Source of the DNA: Cocos nucifera
Taxonomy: Eukaryota; Streptophyta; Magnoliopsida; Arecales; Arecaceae
Reading direction: 5' to 3'
NCBI GenBank assembly: GCA_006176705.1
Contig: QRFJ01002090.1
Span: 83,434-147,433 of the forward strand
Length of the DNA stretch: 64,000 nt
The notes beneath the pieces were generated by a model that saw nothing but the letters and a program-made list of their open reading frames with translations, did not search any database and was not told where the DNA came from. A program made the position numbers and the translations under genes. Shown here piece by piece: positions 44,681 to 56,693 of this stretch; position 1 is the stretch's first letter, and each line of letters opens with the position of its first letter.

Positions 44681-45499
44681 AATCCAGGAAGATAATGTAT
44701 AGAGGACAGTTCCTCTTTTAGTGCCCCTGCTTCTTGCAGAAGAAGCATTCCGCCTGGCTCTGGTCGGGCTTGTTTTTCTTCGTGCGACCCTATGCAGTCA
44801 TCTCGACATTTGACTGCACCTTCTTATTCTTCTTTTTCTTGTTCTTATTCTCTTTCTTAAAGAGTCGACGATCAGAAGAAGACCCTCCCATTACATTCAC
44901 TATCTCCTTATGGAGTTGGTGATCCTTCTCAAAGTGCTGCAACAACCCCAACAAGCCATCATAGTTGACTCCAAGCTTTGTCATTCTAAAATGAGTCAGG
45001 AAAGGGAGAAAGAACTTGGGCAAGAAATTAAGGATCGCATCCTTATCGAGTTGCTCATACAGGGAAAAGTCCAACTTGCTAAGGCACTCAATCATGTACA
45101 ATACATGATTGGTGACTGAGGCCCCGTCCCTCATCCAAGCATTGAAAATGGCACAACTTGTTTTATGCCTTTCAACATCGTCAGGCATGCCAAAGGAGTC
45201 GTTCAACATTTGAAGCAACTCCTATGGCAAGGCATTTTTGAACTAGCGGCTGAACTCATCATTCATTGTTGCCAACATTATACACTGAATGGTGGTGCAG
45301 TCGTTGAGCCACTTCTAGTAAGTATCTCATACTGCTCCTCTAGCATTCGGAGCTGGCTCCTCAGGTGCTGGATCCATTACAACATAAAGGATTCGCTCAT
45401 GCTCCAGCATGATTTTCAACTTAGATACCAGCTATTGTAGTTAGATCCCATTAATTTATCATTGTCTAACAATGATCAGAGCGATAGGCTAGTGGCCAT
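44681..45499 (-). pseudogene. Copia gag (element J)
   Basis: ATG at 45499 (MATSLSL, stop, SLLDNDKLMGSNYNSWYLS) followed by stops and then an open frame 44790-45218: LQMLNDSFGMPDDVERHKTS, LPFLTHFRMTKLGVNYDGLL, and a Lys/Asn-rich tail. A zinc knuckle CFFCKKQGH-stop-KRNC (about 44710-44750) has a stop where relatives have Trp or another residue. UBN2-type Gag; dead. Confidence 0.85.
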
Positions 45500-45898
45500 T
45501 TCTGTACAAAAAGAAAAACCAAATTTAATTAGTATATGAATCAATTATCCTAAAAACTTAGACTTTAGTCTAAAGATTCTCCTACTATTTTATACGAATT
45601 GATAGCCTCAACCTCCAATTTAAGGAATTACTTTAATTTCTTAGTGGGTACTAGAATCCACGTAGACTATACATGAGCCCAACTTTGGTTGGTCAACCCA
45701 TGTGCACCTATGGATAGGTTCAAAATCAATTATCTCTAAATAATTTTTAGTAATATTAATTTTATCCTAAAGATCTAATCAATAGACTTTGGTCTCTACT
45801 AAAAAGTTTCGATTAGGTCCAACCATTAACATGACTACATTTGATCTTATCTAAATAATAAATGATCAGATCCGACTTTGGTCGGCCAACCTAACAAC
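45500..45898 (-). other. Leader of element J, gag-proximal part
   Basis: Non-coding; continues at 53689 beyond the Athila-like insertion. It has blocks in common with the family-1 leader ('ctcctactatttta' compared with 'ctcccactattttt'). Confidence 0.7.
45894..45898. repeat. Target-site duplication of element I (left)
   Basis: ACAAC; the right copy ACAAT is at 53689-53693, one transition different. Confidence 0.7.
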
Positions 45899-47538
45899 TG
45901 ATAAGTATCATAAATTTATCAATAAAAATATTAATTTATTAATTAATTTATATTAATTTTTAAGAATTAATGATCAATTTATATATAATTTTTAAGAAAT
46001 TAATATTTTATTAATTAAAAAAATTAATTAAAAAATAATAAAAATTAAAAAATAAAATTTTATTATCAATAGAAGAAACTCATTTTTATTATCATAACAA
46101 AATAAGTTTGAAGTAAAATGGAGCTAAAACGGAGAAGATATGAATTTCTAAAGATAAAAAATAAAAAATAAAAAAAGAAAAATGGCTCAGCCAGCTCAGC
46201 AAGCCAAGCCACCAAGCCGAGCTAAGCTGATGAAGTCGGTGCATCCAAATGCACCAAGCCAAGCCAACTCAGTCATGAAAGCCATCAGTCAGTCCACGAT
46301 CCAGGCGTGGACCGCTAGCTCAGTAAAAATCAGTGAATCACAGAGCGACACGTGGTGGACCTAGACCCTTAAAGGATTCATAGAAAATCTATCACGACTC
46401 ATAGGGTATTTTGGACTTTTCATTCGACGACAAGAGGCACTGATTGATTGTGATGTACGGTGCAGTCGATCCATGCAGTCCATGAGAACAGTAAAGATGC
46501 AATCGGATGGATCCAGTTGATTGTGGTCAAGATCAAATGGTGGTGCTTATTTTCGGATTTGATTTGAATTCCATCAGCGATCTAGCATGATCCGACAGCC
46601 AGAAAACCAGTCGATGAAGATCCAACAGTCCAAAAAGCTTCCAACTTGATTAAAACATCCAGAACTCAATCTGATGGCTAGATCTTCTCCTGATTAACTC
46701 AATCGAATGGCCAGAATTTAATCCGACCTGATTTTAGCGATACACATCCAATTTTGATGACTTTTGATCCGTTGGATTCCTATCAAAGGCCAGATTTCAT
46801 CCAAAGCAGCAAAATTCATCCAGGACTCCTTTTAATCCAATTTTTATTTAAATTTCTTCATATTTTGATGATCAAAGAGCTCCTTAGTCCCACATTGCCT
46901 AGAAGAAAACTCTCCAGTCCTCCTAGCTCTATAAAAAGGATCCCAGGCCTCTAGAAATCGACAGATCTAATTAGAGAAAAGCTTTGGTAAAGAATGAAGC
47001 TAAGCTCTGGGTTAATGGCTGCTTCGAGATAACTGCTGTCGAGAGGAAAAGGTGGGCTTCTACACTATCTTTCCACCAATGTCGATCCAAGACTAGAGAC
47101 CAGGCTATTTTATTTTATTTTATTTTTTTAAATTTTATATATTTAAATTCTAAAATTTTAATTAATGTAAATTTTATTTTTTGCATTTTGATTTTAGCTT
47201 TTTATTTTTATTATAATTTAATTTCTATACTTTAATTATTATTCTTTATTTTACTGTAAGTAGATGCTAAGATCTAATTAGTAGATCTTAGCACCAAGTT
47301 TACTTTTCTACATAATTTAATTTCTATTTTATAATTTTAATTTTTAGTTTTCAACTTCAAATTCTATTTTCAATTTTTTTCTTTTTTTTTAAGAAAATCA
47401 AAGATTTCAAATCTAAAAACACTACCTTCCCTGTGGATTCGATCCGACTCACTGCTATCTATGCATTTTTAATTATTTTAAGATGTTGGATTAAACTGAT
47501 AAACACGGTGTCTTAATGACAACATCGTATTCCTATCA
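45899..47538 (+). repeat. 5' LTR of Athila-like element I
   Basis: 1640 bp, TGATAAGTATCATAAATTT ... ATTCCTATCA. TATA box at 46930-46937. It is clearly diverged from the D LTR in the GC-rich block, where many CG positions of D are TG or CA here. Confidence 0.9.
46930..46937 (+). promoter_or_regulatory. TATA box, 5' LTR of element I
   Basis: TATAAAAA in 'gctctataaaaaggatcc'; the 3' LTR copy is at 53078-53085. Confidence 0.6.
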
Positions 47539-47544
47539 AATTTT

Positions 47545-47562
47545 TGGCATCATTACCGAAGA
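47545..47562 (+). promoter_or_regulatory. Decayed tRNA-Asp primer-binding site (element I)
   Basis: TGGCATCATTACCGAAGA, at the same spacing from the LTR as the intact TGGCGCCGTTGCCGGGGA of D. All six differences are C-to-T or G-to-A. Confidence 0.8.
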
Positions 47563-48829
47563 AGGAATAGATGCTATTTTTTCTTTGATTTCTTTGATTT
47601 TTTTATAAATTAATTATAAATATTTTTTTTAAATATTGCTTACTAACTTTTTATTTATTTATTTTATTAAAAAAAGAGAGAAAAAAAAGAAAAAAGGAAG
47701 AAAGCATCTAATCTTGGTGAGATCAATCCTAACTCTAGTCTTCTTTTCTTTTTATTTATTTATTTTATTTTTAAATTAATTTAAAAAATATCCATTTAAA
47801 TCTAATTAAAAGTCTCATGATAAGATTAGAAATTCTAACTGTTTAGAGCAGGCATCATATTAGTTTTATTTTTTTTGATGATTGCTGGAGGTAAGGTATG
47901 CCTTTCAGAATTTAATTAGTTACATACATCTAGTTTAAATTGCATTGAATCCTTTGATTAAATTTTTTTTTAGCATATCATATTAAATCAAATTAAGGGC
48001 AACACCCAATTAAACAAGATAAGGTGAGGATTTGATCACCCTTTCTTAGCCCACAAACAAGCAATCAGCATCCTGCATTGATCTAAGCCTTTAATTTTAA
48101 AATTAATTAGATATTAGTCCTAGGAACTCGAGCTCAATAGGATAAAGAACCCTAAGAGTTGAACCAAGTTAGGGTTAGTTAATTTGACTGGTGTCTAGAA
48201 AAATGGTTTAGGAATGACTGGGTCCGAAGGAAGGTGGTTTTTAATTGATTCCATTCGCTTACCTAATCAAGCATAATTAGTATCTAAGGTAAGTAACGAA
48301 GGGACTCCTATCGACCTTACACTTATCTGACTAGTTGATTGCCTGATCTTACACTTGGAGGGCTTGAAGGTGACCTTGGCAGTTAGAAGTTGTCTAGATC
48401 TATGATAAGTATGTCAAGATTGACTGATCAACTTGATTGCTAATCAATATCAAACCTAATTAAACCTAATTCTTCTCTCTCTTCTTAGTTCTACGACTCC
48501 TTAGGACCTCTTCTTTAGAACTTTTCTTTCTTTCTTCTTCTTTCTCCTCTAAAAATAAAATAAAATAAAAATTAAATTAAACTAACTAAAAAAATATTAA
48601 AAATAATAATTAAATTAAATTAAATTAAAATTAATAAATAAAAAAATTTAAAAAAATTAATTTTTAATATAATAAAATAATAAAAAATATAAAAATATAT
48701 TCTAAAAAAAATTTTGAACCACATGTTAGGGTTGCAGTAGTGCATGCACGGTAGAAAATTACCTTACCTGATCTAGTTGAACCCAACCATAAAATTAAAA
48801 GGCTGAATTGTATTAAACCTGATAACCAA
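47563..48829 (+). other. Untranslated leader of element I
   Basis: Non-coding region collinear with 14777-16000 of D. AT-rich with blocks of T and A runs. No convincing frame. Confidence 0.65.
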
Positions 48830-50812
48830 ATGGCTGAAAATTTTAGAGAACCACCTAAGTAGATGAAGGAATACTTTATTTCTTCCACCTATAACCCATC
48901 GACTTGTATCCAATTACCTGAAATTCATGCTACCCACTATGAGAAAAAGCCAACTATAATCTAGATGCTTCCATCTTTCTATGGGAACACCAATGAAGAT
49001 CCTTATAAATATTTAAATGAATTCTTAGAAATCTGCTCTATGGTGAGAATTCAAAATTTAACTAATGATGGTCTCAGACTAATTTTATTTCTCTTATCAT
49101 TAAAAGATAAAGCCAAGTATTGGCTTGGCACAATAGGAAGACCAATTAAAACTTGGGCTGACTTGCAAAGTGAATTTCTTAAAAAAATTTACCCCATAGG
49201 CCAAACCAATACTATGAGGCGAGCTATCACTAGATTTGCTCAGCTTTCAGGGAAACAGATTCACGAGTCATGAGAGAGACTTAAGGAACTTCTTAGAAAA
49301 TGCCCACACCATGATCTATCTAAGTGGCAAATAGTTCAAGCTTTCTATGAGGATTTAGAAGATCAATACAGACAGATGGTAGATGCATCCTGTGGAGGTG
49401 CATTCATGAAAAAGAGTGAGGACGAAGCCTATACCTTATTTGAAATCCTGAGTGAAAACTCAATTAACCATTCTTCATTATCTTTCTACCAAACCTGGGT
49501 AGGGATCCATGAATTTAAACATCTAGAATCTAGTTCTAAGACTGATTCAAATTTGATAAATAAAGTGGACTTTCTTGCTCAGAAATTAGATCAAGTCTTA
49601 ACCCTAGGTCAATAATCTCCTATACAATTCACATCATCTTCTAATTATCAGAAGATTTATTCAATCTATGCTAGCCCAACCCATCATGTGAATAAATGTT
49701 CTATGACTGCACAGTTTTCATCTTTTATCCAAGAACAAGTCCAAGCTGCTAAAGGCTACTCCAAGTCGGTTAATGATCCATTTTCAAATTCATATAACTC
49801 TGGCTGGAGAAACCATCCCAATTTTTCTTAGAAATCATAACAAACTCAGGCCCAGACCCAAACTCCATCAGTGCAAAATTATCAGAATAGACCTCAATAT
49901 CAAAACTATGCTTATAATAGAGGTCAGCCTAGTAAGCCTTTTCAGCCATCACATCATAATCAGCCTTCATACCCACCTCCTCAACAGACTAATCTAGCTG
50001 ATGATAGATTTAACCAACTTCAACAATTGATTCTGACTCAACAACAATCTATCATTAGGTTAGAAGCTCAAATTGGATAAGTAGCTGAATCAAATATAAG
50101 GAAAGAACTAGGTCAATTATCGAGCCTATCAATTTCAAACAACCCACCTAATGTCCATAAACTACCTGGACCAAGTTATTAATTTAATGTCTCACTTAAG
50201 AATCCCCAATTTAAGAATGCCAAAGTAGTTTCTGAACTTAAAAGCTATAGGATTCTTATGGACCCATACCAAGATCAGGTGAGAGAGGCTAGTACTGATG
50301 CTAGCTAAAATAAAAATTTAGAGGAACGGGTTAGTACTGAGACTAACCGCATAGAAGAACTCAAGCCAGGAATTAGTACTGATTCCAATTTAAATGAGAT
50401 AGAAAAAGAGAAAAAGAGAATAGATGATTTACTTGAAACTTATAAACCTAAAAGCCTATTCTCTTCAACCCTAGAAGCAGGTTCTTCTTACAAAAATCAA
50501 GAGGCATGCAATGAAGTATCAATGGAGTTGTTTAAGCAAGATTATATTAATTTACCTTCAAAATTATAACCGCTTTTAGACATCCTTCCAGCATCCATTG
50601 AATCAAACGTAACTCCTAAAACTCCATTCATGAGCATTTTAAAGGAACAAATAGAAGAAATTCTTAATAAACATGGGTCTGAGAATGGGATCACAAATTA
50701 TGTCCCTAAAATTAATAATGATTATATCAATAATGGGATTACAAATCAACTTTTTGAGATTGATAATCCAAAACCATTGAAATTTATCAATCCAATATTC
50801 GACACAGGATAG
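48830..50812 (+). pseudogene. Athila-like gag (element I)
   Basis: One frame of 661 codons with no frameshift, from MAENFREPPK to INPIFDTG-stop. Gag core (Retrotrans_gag): ending MLPSFYGNTNEDPYKYLNEF, LSLKDKAKYWLGTIGRPIKT, FLKKIYPIGQTNTMRRAI, WERLKELLRKCPHHDLSKWQ with Trp as TGA, and DASCGGAFMKKSEDEAYTLF. Then a zinc knuckle in which two Cys are Tyr (YSIYASPTHHVNKC), NSYNSGWRNHPNFS, a Gln/Pro-rich region and a C-terminal tail. In-frame stops occur at about 48860, 48962, 49271, 49613, 49829, 49838, 50078, 50177, 50306 and 50567; most are explained by CAG/CAA-to-TAG/TAA or TGG-to-TGA/TAG. Gag forms the particle; the tail beyond the knuckle is unassigned. Confidence 0.85.
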
Positions 50813-50822
50813 TAAGCTGCAT

Positions 50823-50872
50823 TATGTCTGGCTGAAGACTGTAAACTTAGTGCTTGTTGGAAGGCAACCTAA
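50823..50872 (+). other. Conserved post-gag motif, element I
   Basis: TGTCTGGCTGAAGACTG ... TGCTTGTTGGAAGGCAACC, 10 bp after the gag stop. Same block as 17241-17290; most differences are C-to-T or G-to-A in I. Confidence 0.7.
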
Positions 50873-52071
50873 TATTTAATTTTCTTTAGTTTAATTTATC
50901 TTTTTAGTTGATTTTCTTAGGATAATTTGAATAAGCAAGAGGGAGAGCTCAAATTTTCAAAGACATGTGCTAGACCAAAAATATAGTCAGGTGTATTCTT
51001 TCATGTTCTTTGTTACATTCTTTATTTTTTCTTCTCCATTGAGGGTAATGTCAATTAAGTTGGGGGGAGAAAAATAAAAATTTTAAAATTTTAAGTCCTC
51101 AAAAAAGTTAGTATTTAATATTTAGACATCTGATTATGCTTAAGAATTGAATTAAACTAAATATTTTTTAAAAAATATTGACACACAGATCAGAGAATCT
51201 ATAAGATATTGAGGAATCAAGTATTAAGAAAGTTTAATAAAGAATTAAGTCTAGAATATAAAAAAAAATTTAGAGTATTTCTAATTTTTTCTACTAGCAT
51301 CAAAGAAAAATCTATTTTTCATAGGCTTGTGTAGGGTAACTATACGTTTCTTCATATAAAAATTAAATAAAATAATTTTCATATAAAAAGTTAAATAAAA
51401 TAGTTTTCAAGTACTTCTCACTAAGTAACCGAGCCTCTTTGCCTAAGCAAGCATTGAGTTTTGAATCAAAAGGTGGGAAGGACAAAGAAGCTCATTGTAA
51501 AGCTAGTCTTAACTCATAGCCTGTTTGATTCCAACTAGTAAGTTCGAGGGGTATTCTATACCTAGTGCCCTAAAGCTAACTAGTTTGGGAGTCATTGGCC
51601 CAAGACTCGCAACACGGATCAAATAGAAAGCTTAATGGGTTAAGATACTCAATAGTGGTATAATGTTAAATATATATATATATATATATATATATTGGTT
51701 TTTCACTGAGTTACTGGATCCCGTTGCCTAAGTAAACAATGATATTTTCATCAAAAAGTGGGCAATGTAAAAATAAAAATCAATAAATAAAGGATGGAAG
51801 TACCAATACACTTGCCTATATGAAATTTTAGATAATTCAAAGATAAAGGTAGGATAATTTAGAAAAAATTCAAAAAAAATTAATGTTCGTTACTTAATTT
51901 TTCTATTGATAAGTATTAATATTCTAATGATATATCTTACTTAAGCTCTACTAAATATCAATGGCCATTTTGAAAACTGCTCAGATAAAATTCGAAACTC
52001 TAAAGTTAAAAGGTATTTAAAACTAAATTCTTTCTTTACTCGAGGATGAGAAAAGCTTAAGTTGAAGGATG
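50873..52071 (+). other. 3' non-coding region of element I
   Basis: Collinear with 17291-18289 of D. It holds a purine tract 'aagttggggggagaaaa' (about 51057-51073), two related blocks of about 65 bp (about 51422-51490 and 51712-51775, each 'ttgcctaag...atcaaaa.gtggg'), a TA microsatellite (51668-51694) and, just before the LTR, 'gaggatgagaaaagcttaag', the probable polypurine tract region. Confidence 0.7.
51668..51694. repeat. TA microsatellite
   Basis: About 13 TA units; at the matching place D has a pure A run (18086-18109). Confidence 0.9.
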
Positions 52072-53688
52072 TGATAAGTATCATAAATTTACCAATAAAA
52101 ATATTAATTTATTAATTAGTTTATATTAATTTTTAAGAATTAATGATCAATTTATATATAATTTTTAAGAAATTAATATTTTTATTAATTAAAAAATAAA
52201 TAAAAAAATAATTAAAATTAAAAAATAAAATTTTATTATCAATATAAAGAGCTTATTTTTTTGATCATAATGAAATAAGTTTGAAGTAAAATGGAGCTAA
52301 AATGGAGAAGATATGAATTTCTAAAGATTAAAAAAAAAATTAAAAAAAAAATGGTCAGCCGGCTCCGCAAGCCAAGCCGATGAAGTCGATGCATCCAAAT
52401 GTACCAAGACAAGTCAACTCAGCCATGGAAGCCATCAACCAATCCACGATTCAAGCGTGGACCGCCAGCTCAGCAGAAACCGATGAATCATGGAGCGACA
52501 TGTGGTGGACCTAGACCCTTAAAGGATTCACAAAAAATCTATCACGACTCATAGGGCATTTTAGACTTTTTTACTCTATGATAGGAGGTGCTGATTGATT
52601 GCAGTTTATGGTGTAATCAGTCCACGCGGTCCATGGGAATAGTAAAGACGCGATTGGATGGATCCAGTTGATTGCGGTCAAGATCGAATAGTGGTGGTTA
52701 TTTTTGGATTTGATTCGAATTCCATCAGCGATCTGGCATGATTCGATGGCCAGAAAACTAGTCGATGAAGATCCAATGGTCCAAGAAGCTTCCGACTTGA
52801 TTAAAATATCCAAAACTCAATCTGATGGCTAGATCTTCTCCTGATTAACTCAATTGGATGGCCAGAATTTAATCCGACCTGATTTGAGTGATACGCATCT
52901 AATTTTAATGATTTTTAGTCTGTTGGATTTCTATCAAAGATCAGATTTCATCCAAAGCAGAATTCATCCAGAACTCCTTTTAATCTAATTTTCACTTGGA
53001 TTTCTCCATATTTTGATGATCAAAGAGCTCCTTAGTCCCACATTGACTAGAAGAAAACTCTCCAGCCCTCCTAGCTCTATAAAAAGGACCGCGGGACTCT
53101 AGAAATTGATAGATCTGATTAGAAGGAAGATTTGGTATAGGGTGAAGCCAGGCTTTAGGTTTATGGCTACTTCAAGATAACTAGTGTCGAGAGAAAAAGC
53201 TGCACTTTTACACCATCTTTCCAACGATGCCGATCCAAGATCAGAGATCAGGCTATTTTATTTTATTTTATTTTTTTAAATTTTATGTATTTAAATTCTA
53301 AAATTTTAATTAATATAAATTTTATTTTTTATACTTTGATTTTAACTTTTTATTTTTATTATAATTTAATTTTTATACTTTAATTATTATTTTTTATTTT
53401 ACTGCAAGTAGATGCTAAGATCTAATTAGTAGATCTTAGTACCAAGTTTATTTTTCTGCATAATTTAATTTTTACTTCATAATTTTAATTTATAATTTCT
53501 AACTTTAAATTCTATTTTCAAATTCTTTTCTTTTTCTTTTAAGAAAATCAAAGATTTTAAATCTAAAAATACTATCTTTCTTGTGGATTTGATCCGACTC
53601 ACTGCTATCTACATATTTTTAATTATTTTAAGAAGTCGGATTAAATTGATAAATATGATATTTTAATGACAATATCGCATTCCTATCA
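52072..53688 (+). repeat. 3' LTR of Athila-like element I
   Basis: 1617 bp, TGATAAGTATCATAAATTT ... ATTCCTATCA, followed by the target-site copy ACAAT. It shares with the 5' LTR the deletions and variants that separate I from D. TATA box at 53078-53085. Confidence 0.9.
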
Positions 53689-55011
53689 ACAATCATTAGA
53701 AAGACTTAAATAAATCATTATTTTATAAATGATAATTTTATTAATCAATAAGCACCAGGCCTTTGGGCCTTCAGTGATTATTAAGTTAATAAACCCATTA
53801 TAACTCAACTTAATGGGAGAATATAATATAGTTATCTATATAACTATTTTATTTTTAAGGATCTAATAATTTTAGAAGATTTAGTTAACTTATTTAAGAA
53901 AAGTGAGCCAATTTCGATCCTTCCACTGACTTCACCAAGTCAAATCAAAAGGATCTAATCTAAGTTGGCATTATGAGCACCTAAATCAGTCAAACTGATT
54001 TGCCTAATTGACATGGGTGAGCCCAAATCACTAAGTGATCCAATCAAAATCTAACTTACCAAGATGGCTAGGTAAGTGAGATCAGTAGAAGGGATATGAC
54101 ATTAACTTATCAAAGATCGAATCAGTGCGTGTAGCTCCCAATTAAAAACTATTGGTCTGGTTTGTCAGACTTACCTTAGACACCATCCGGTTTATTAGTT
54201 TCAATTTGATCAACCTAGTAATTATGGGTTCGACCGCGTAGCTATGAATCAGGTCCATTTGGTCCTCATTAAAGACATGAACTTGATCAACTACAACTAT
54301 TGTAATTTAGTCTATAGAGTTCTTGACCTAATCTAAAGTAACATTTAATTAGATTTGATCAACTACTTTAAATTAGTCCATTCTTTAACTAACCTTAGGT
54401 CTAACCTAATTTATGGACGTAATTCATCTAACCCAATAACCCACATATTTATGATGAATGACTTAGGATCTTAATTTATAATTCTAGATACTAAATCATT
54501 CCACTTAATTTTAATTAATTTTATGGGCTGAGGGTTAGGGTTCGGCATTTCAAAAATATTTTTTAAAATTTTGAAAGTTTTTTTATAATTTAGTATTATT
54601 CATCAATTGAGTTGACTCATTTTAAAATTGAATCAGCTCAATTCACAAACAACACTAGTTGTAGGGTTTAATCTGAAACTATGTACACTACATAATACTA
54701 AATCATGAATCAAACTTTAGATCCTATCTAAACATGCATTCATGATCAAAAATCAGATTAAAGCCTAATTTAGTTAGATCATAAAAATATTAGTTTAGAT
54801 CTAAGATTTTACGATTAACTATTTAGATCAGCAACGTATCAGGATAACCTTTTCACTGTAGGGGGTAAACCCTATAACAGGACAAACTTTAGTCCATGAG
54901 ATCTTGATTTAAAATTTTTAAATCTAATTAATTAAATTATTAGACTAATATTTAGATCAAATATAAATTATCAATCTAAACATCGAAGCATATCATGTTT
55001 AGCGAACCATC
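53689..55011 (-). other. Leader of element J, primer-site-proximal part
   Basis: Continuation of the J leader right of element I. It includes the block at about 54060-54185 ('ggctaggtaagtgagat', 'cccaattaaaaac', 'cttaccttagacacc'), closely matching 24610-24735 of family 1. No coding frame. Confidence 0.8.
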
Positions 55012-55024
55012 GCACTGATACCAT
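55012..55024 (-). promoter_or_regulatory. Primer-binding site of element J
   Basis: Minus strand TGGTATCAGTGCG next to the LTR end ...CTTCAAA. It is an initiator tRNA-Met type site with one mismatch at position 10 (T for A). Confidence 0.75.
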
Positions 55025-55730
55025 TTGAAGGAAACAGTGCAGGATTTGCAGTGCTACTTTCAAATTTTTTTTCAAAAATAACAAAAAATATAGCAAAAAT
55101 TAATTAATTTAATTTATTAATTATTGATCATATCAAATTAATAAATTCTACATAAAAGGATCTAAACATAATATGCATGCATTTATATAGATCTAAAAAG
55201 AAAAACTATGTAGTAAATAGTTTACTACATCTGCGTGTTCAGAACACAATACCTTGTGCGAGTAGTCGATCGCCATGATTTGATCATTGTCTAGGAGGTC
55301 TGCTAGTCATGATGCAGCCATACAAATATCTGAGCTCCATGGATCGTCCACACGAGGCTCTTGGTCCTGATCAGCTCCTTTCGAGTGCTAGCTCGATGAA
55401 GAATGTTCCTGATAGCTAGATTTGATCAAATAGTTTTGATCTCCCTCCACCATAACTTTAGATGCTCTAGATTAGCAGCAGGAGTAGAAGACAGGATGAG
55501 AAAGTACTCCACAAAATCTTGTAAAGATCTGATGCTCAGATCTTACAAAATCAAAATAGGAACTCTAGATCATGAACTAGGGCTGCGCAGCACCCAAACC
55601 CTAGTGCCATGTTTTTTCCCTCAATTTTTATTCTTAGATTTTTCTATTATTTTTTTCAGGCTATGGAATAGCTCATGTACTAGAGGAGAAAAGTCTCAAA
55701 AAAACTTGCAACCAGAAAAAATTCCAAGAA

Positions 55731-55737
55731 TTTTATA
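55731..55737 (-). promoter_or_regulatory. TATA box, 5' LTR of element J
   Basis: TATAAAA on the minus strand, same context as 39729. Confidence 0.55.
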
Positions 55738-56304
55738 GAGGGTGCACAAGAGAAGGTGGCATGGAGAAAAGGTATGATAAGGGAGTTGTTTCATTCAAAT
55801 TCAAACTCTATTTGAAATTGAATGGCAACTAATCTTACCTTATCTCTCTAGGAAGTGGAAAGGAGGGGCATGAGCCCTCTTTGTGTGGGAAAACATTCAT
55901 AAGAAATATTTTCTCATGGAGAATAGAATGGTGCAAACAAGGGTGATGTGGCACATGTCAAGACTAAGTCAAACCAATCTTAAAACCTCTCATTCAATTG
56001 AACCAACCCAATCCAAATTGGTTAGGCCCAATTAGACCAAATTAAATCCAACTAATTTAGGCTCAATTAGGCTTAGTTAAATTCTAATCAAATCAAAAAT
56101 TAATTAAGCCCAATTCCTGATCAAATCAAGGATCATACTTTCTCGATGATTAGGTCATCTCATAACCTAATCGGGTCAAACCCAACTAAATCTAATTCAA
56201 TTGGACTTGATCCAAAAATAACCACTCAATAAATTAAGATAATTAGTGATCAATTCACTAATAAAATCTCTTATAAATCTAGAGTCTAAATCTAGTGAAT
56301 GTCC

Positions 56305-56620
56305 GAATAATAGAGTCCCATCAGAATGAAAATCTTGATCCAAGAGTCCCAAACCAGTAGGACTATTGATCCCGATGTCCGAAATAAGTGGAACTCATAA
56401 TTGTAGAGTCATAATCCTCAATCACAGAGTTTCAGACAAGTAGGATTCAAAGACTCAGAGTAGTAGGACTCTTGATCGAAGAGTTTTAGTTCGGTGGAAC
56501 TCTTAACCACAGACTCCCGAACAATGAGGCTCAGTGTCCTAACCTAGTAGGACTTTTGATCAAAGAGTCCCAGTCTAGTGGGACTCTTGATCATAGAGTT
56601 TCAATCGAGTGGGACTCTTT
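56305..56620 (-). repeat. Tandem hairpin repeat array, 5' LTR of J
   Basis: Second copy of the 31-bp array. Units such as 'ggactcttgatcgaagag' (56466) and 'gggactcttgatcatagag' (56579) keep the inverted repeat. Confidence 0.8.
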
Positions 56621-56693
56621 ACCAACCATTAGATCAGGTAGAAATCTCTAATGTGTGTGACTTGGTAGGTCCGAACCTAAGTCGGTAGCATAG

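Larger units (their letters stand above)
45899..53688 (+). mobile_element. Gag-only Athila-like Ty3/gypsy element I
   Basis: Complete 7.79-kb element inserted in the leader of J: 5' LTR 45899-47538, decayed tRNA-Asp primer site, leader, one 661-codon gag-like frame (48830-50812), conserved motif, 3' non-coding region, 3' LTR 52072-53688. No protease, RT or integrase is visible, so it looks like a non-autonomous terminal-repeat element with only gag. D and the solo LTR belong to the same group. Confidence 0.85.

Noticed and set aside
50804..50812. DTG at the end of the Athila-like gag frame as a protease active site
   Set aside because: It is the last residues before the stop, with no flap or other protease motif after it; D ends the same way.
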